Source: Azolla caroliniana (Eukaryota; Polypodiophyta). Taken from it: a stretch of DNA of 64,000 bases. Numbering within the stretch: position 1 is the stretch's first letter; each line of letters opens with the position of its first letter. Below the pieces are notes generated by a model. The model was not told the DNA's origin. It made no database searches and saw nothing but the letters and a program-made list of their open reading frames with translations. The stretch is taken from the NCBI GenBank assembly GCA_043228905.1, contig JBHGNT010000004.1, positions 24,490,001 through 24,554,000 on the forward strand. The letters run 5' to 3'. Shown here piece after piece: positions 60,990 to 64,000 of the stretch. Position numbers and translations under genes: made by a program.

Positions 60990-61617
60990 GCTTGTTGGAA
61001 CTGTCTTGATGATGATGTGGACAAATTTGATAGCACATGCAAATCAATGTATAGAGGGGAGAATGAAACTATTTGATTGATCACTGATAACAGGGGACCT
61101 ACAATTAATGCCCAGAGGCAGAAAATTGGAGATCTATGGATGTTGCTTGCACCCATTATCATATGGAGCATATGGACAACAAGATGTACTAGGGTATTTT
61201 CAGCAAACAAACGGCCTCCAGCAGAATCTATTAAGCTAATATGGCACACATTAATAACTACATTGAGGGCCCAATATGAGCAGATTGATGGAACAGATGA
61301 TACTTCAGAATTAATGAGGCTGAATTTCAGAAAATGATGGTGTACTACACCAATGGTTGCAGAAACTGGAGTGGATATACGTTGGCAATACGTAGTACCT
61401 AGATGGTTGTTCCCCCCTCCCATTAGATGAAAGAGGGGTGTGAATGACATGAGAAACCTAGAGAACAAACATGTGGGCTATTGAGTGTAAGATAAATATG
61501 TGATGTAGCCCATATGGAAGTAGGTAATGACTACCTGTTAAAGGGACTAAAGTTGTGTATTGAATGTCATTTTAACTAATGGAGTATATTCTTATTTGGT
61601 AAAATAAAATAAAAACA
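60990..61617 (+). mobile_element. LINE family B 3' end
   Basis: The C-terminal coding end reads WMLLAPIIIWSIWTTRCTRV and IKLIWHTLITTLRAQYEQI (61077-61337). After a frame shift comes VPRWLFPPPIR (about 61400-61430), then the family B tail with TAACTAATGGAGTATATTC and an A-rich end near 61617. Confidence 0.83.
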
Positions 61618-61800
61618 ACAACTCATTTTAAATGCCCTTACATAGAAAACACATGTATGCTTTATATATGTATTTTATTGTCTAAATTGTATTGCATGTG
61701 TATGTATATATGTATTGTATTGTATCCCATGTTTATGTATGCACGTATTGCAGGTTTTGTATATATTATATATATGGCATGCGTATGTATCTATGTGTTT

Positions 61801-61805
<5 letters not shown>

Positions 61806-61846
<41 letters not shown>

Positions 61847-61910
61847 CTATATATGTGTGTGCATGTGTGTTCTATATATGTGTGTGCATGTGTGTTCTAT
61901 ACATGTCACT
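61806..61910. repeat. (TG)n microsatellite followed by a 25-bp minisatellite (three units)
   Basis: TG repeats run to about 61844. The unit starting TTCTATATATGTGTGTGCAT then occurs at 61845, 61870 and 61895 with an exact period of 25. Confidence 0.95.
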
Positions 61911-61979
61911 ACAACAAAATAGGTTGGTAGTGATGCCAAAACTTATCACTATTGGCATCATTTAGTTACCATCGTTTTG

Positions 61980-62160
61980 CAACGCGTTTTTTAGAAATTA
62001 ATTATTATTTTTACTTTTTTAAATAATTAATTTGTATTTATTTTATTTTGTTTATTATCTTTTTTTTCCTTTTCTTTTTTTTAAATGTGTTTGAATGTAT
62101 TCATGTATGTATGTATGTTTGTTTGTTTGTTTGTATGTTTGCATGTATGTAGCCATGGAG
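61980..62160. repeat. T-rich low complexity and (TGTT/TGTA)n microsatellite
   Basis: T-runs with AATTAATTATT lead into alternating ATGTATGT and TTGTTTGT blocks at about 62103-62150. No gene is seen in 61911-62402. Confidence 0.8.
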
Positions 62161-62402
62161 AGAACGTGTCTTCACAACAATCAAAGCACTAAGCATGAAA
62201 TGCGGTCTTCATTCCGAAGAAAAAGATCACCGTCCATGTGATCTTCTTTGACATGCCTATGTAACAATGCATATATTGTGGTTTCATCGAAGTGAAAAAT
62301 GCTACATCTAAAAGAGCATATATCATAAAAATAATATACCATGTGATGTCCAATAATTATACACAACATTTAACTTGAGCAAGAACTTCACCACATGAAG
62401 TT

Positions 62403-62749
62403 TTTTTTTTCCAAAAAAAGAATATACTCCATTAGTTAAAACATACACACACTCGATCCCTTTCTTGGGTAGGCCATGCCAAGCCTATCCTATCCTACAT
62501 AAGAGATCTAGCTTATTTATCTTACACTTTCACATATGTCTCTAGCCATCCTTTAATACACATCACCTACATTCACTATCCCACATGCCATGTCTTTCAC
62601 GCCCCTTGTTCAACTATTAGAAGGGGGGAACAACCATCTAGGTACTTCATACTTCCATAGTATATCCATTCCATTTGCTGCGGCCATTGGTGTAGTACAC
62701 CATTGCTTTCAAAAATTCAGCCCCATTAGTTCTACAACATCATTAGTAC
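62403..62749 (-). mobile_element. LINE family B 3' end, inverted, cut by an LTR
   Basis: In the minus sense it reads NDVVELMGLNF, a stop, then MAAANGMDILWKYEVPRWLF followed by PP, the family B 3' untranslated region and an A-tail at 62403-62415. It is very close to the copy at 23450-23757. Its upstream side stops exactly where the LTR begins at 62750. Confidence 0.87.
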
Positions 62750-63210
62750 TGTCACGGACACACTGAGCGCGGACTAGGATGGAACACGGATGATGGGGCT
62801 ACGAGCGACAGATGAACTTGGAGCTAGATGTGATGAGGCTAGGAACTCTAAACGTTATGAGCAACATGGCGGCATGCAAACAGAAATAAAGATCAAGGAC
62901 ACAAAGACGAGGCGAAACGAGAATACTAGATTGATGTGTCAATGATTGGTGTTGAATCCCTTGAAAGGGACCAAGGATGTTACAAGTATTTATACAATTT
63001 ACGAGATTGAATATCTCTAGAATATACTCGAGAAATATCTCGAGAATATACTAATGACTAGAATATTCTCGAATGTACTATACACTAGACTCTACAATAT
63101 ATACAAGTTCACAATCGAATGTGGACAGTTCACAAGAGTTTTCATATGGTTAACACAACACAATGTATCGTGTGTGTTAAAAGTTAGAGGTTCGAGTCTA
63201 GACTGTGACA
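62750..63210 (-). mobile_element. 3' LTR of an LTR retrotransposon (461 bp), minus orientation
   Basis: In the minus sense the LTR starts TGTCACAGTC (at 63210) and ends GTCCGTGACA (at 62750), so TG...CA ends with a 6-base terminal inverted repeat are present. Directly before it (63211-63224, minus sense) is a polypurine tract, AAGAGGGGGGATAA, which marks it as a 3' LTR. A TATA box (TATAAATA) is at 62987-62994. The internal part of the element should extend rightward, so the minisatellite beyond 63300 would lie inside it. Confidence 0.8.
63061..63073 (-). promoter_or_regulatory. Heat-shock element in the LTR promoter
   Basis: GAATATTCTCGAA is a perfect alternating GAA-nn-TTC-nn-GAA triplet. 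It lies 67 bases upstream of the LTR TATA box in the LTR's own sense. Neighbouring CTCGAGAAATATCTCGAGAAT (about 63028-63048, one mismatch to further GAA/TTC units) adds partial sites. Heat-shock factors bind such triplets. Confidence 0.7.
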
Positions 63211-63300
63211 TTATCCCCCCTCTTACGCCGCCTTCCCAAATCGGTCTTTGGCTTAAGGGGATAATGTTGATGAAAATCTCTTAGACCACCTCCAAACTAT

Positions 63301-63380
63301 TTTCTAAATCCTAGGCAAGGAGTAATCCTCCCAGAAGTATTTTCTAAATCCTAGGCAAGGAGTAACCCTCCCAGAAGACA
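63301..63380. repeat. 40-bp tandem duplication
   Basis: TTTCTAAATCCTAGGCAAGG at 63301 is repeated at 63341 with one change, as part of a 40-base unit. Confidence 0.95.
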
Positions 63381-63394
63381 AGGTATTGAACACT

Positions 63395-64000
63395 AACGAG
63401 CATGAGCAACCATGTGCGGTCCTCGCCCAGGACTGGAAAATGAATACCAACAGGCGTGAGCGACCATGTACGGTCCTCACGGGGAGCACGAACACCAACG
63501 GGCATGAGCAACCATGTGCAGTCTTCGTCGGGAACTGGAACACGAATACCAACGGGCGTGAGCGACCATGTACGGTCCTCACGGGGAACACGAACACCAA
63601 TGAGCATGAGAGACCACGTGCAGTCCTCGACAGGAACTGGAACACGAATACCAACGAGCGTGAGTAACCATGTGTGGTTCTAACAGGGAACACGAACACC
63701 AATGGGCATGAGAGACCATGTTGGTCCTCGCCGAGAGTTGGAACACGAGCACCAATGGGCGTTAGCAATCATGTGCGGTCCTCACCGGGAACTAGAACGT
63801 GAACAACAATAGGCATGAGCGACCATGTTGGTCCTCGCCGGGATCTGGAACACAAACAATAGTTGGAGTGAGTGACCATGTGCAGTCCTCACGGGAGACT
63901 GGAACACGAATACCAATGGGCGTGAGTGACCATGTGCAGTCCTCACAGGGAACACGAACACCAACGGGCATGAGAGACCATGTCGGTCCTTGCCGAGAGT
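63395..64000. repeat. Minisatellite with alternating 48- and 54-bp units (102-bp dimer), running off the window
   Basis: The unit is roughly ACACCAACGGGCATGAGCAA followed by CCATGTGCGGTCCTC and a linker. Every second unit has an extra ACTGGA. Starts at 63401, 63455, 63503, 63605 and 63707 show the 54+48 alternation and a 102-base dimer. Frames are open on both strands; the minus strand has 154 codons with repeats such as VRTVHGRSRPLVFVFQF. I regard these as by-products of a repeat whose unit is divisible by three. Confidence 0.92.

Noticed and set aside
60953-61468. 171-codon minus-strand frame
   Set aside because: It is the antisense of LINE family B coding sequence, which reads clearly on the plus strand.
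61657-61965. Cys/Val-rich frames
   Set aside because: They result from the TG microsatellite and the 25-bp minisatellite.
63304-63768. 154-codon frame that might be a repetitive protein
   Set aside because: Every strand and several frames are open because the repeat unit is a multiple of three; there is no start context or domain.
63395-64000. CRISPR-like array
   Set aside because: The units are contiguous with no variable spacers, and the DNA is a plant nuclear genome.

Overview
The window is nuclear DNA of a land plant. The evidence is GT-AG spliceosomal introns, a CONSTANS-like B-box/CCT gene, a PUB-type U-box/ARM ubiquitin ligase with the plant U-box N-terminal region, a plant UPF0548/DUF1990 gene, and decayed plant LINE, Ty1/copia and Ty3/gypsy sequences. 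The DNA is AT-rich and gene-poor, with about four convincing host genes in 64 kb. I cannot place it more finely than land plant, most likely a vascular plant with a large genome.

Layout. 1-4,984: tandem palindromes, then a broken multi-exon gene joining a ParB-like domain to a class-beta amino-DNA-methyltransferase domain; this is the most unusual item in the window. 4,985-8,480: a decayed LINE, then a Ty3/gypsy reverse-transcriptase remnant. 10,124-11,417 (-): an intact four-exon UPF0548 gene. 11,983-12,268: a MITE with an intact 8-bp target-site duplication; a second copy lies at 19,032-19,267. 16,095-18,286 (-): an intact three-exon CONSTANS-like gene. 19,300-41,600: a gene desert with 3' ends of two LINE families, an LTR-like promoter region, tandem duplications and two long hairpins. 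41,604-42,383 (-): a two-exon gene for a small, probably mitochondrial protein that resembles the N-terminal part of group II intron maturases. 44,903-47,129 (-): parts of an unrecognised membrane protein gene. 47,400-51,030: tandem repeats and a copia remnant with a LINE tail inserted in it. 52,715-57,297 (-): an intact four-coding-exon PUB4-class gene. 57,990-61,620: a gypsy pol remnant holding a nested TIR element, then a LINE tail. 62,403-64,000: an inverted LINE tail cut by the 3' LTR of another element; that LTR carries a TATA box, a polypurine tract and a perfect heat-shock element. A two-part minisatellite fills the rest.

The host genes are unrelated single units that all lie on the minus strand, each with its own introns; nothing suggests that they act together. 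Exon boundaries are my own reading of splice sites and reading phase, supported by conserved protein sequence on both sides.
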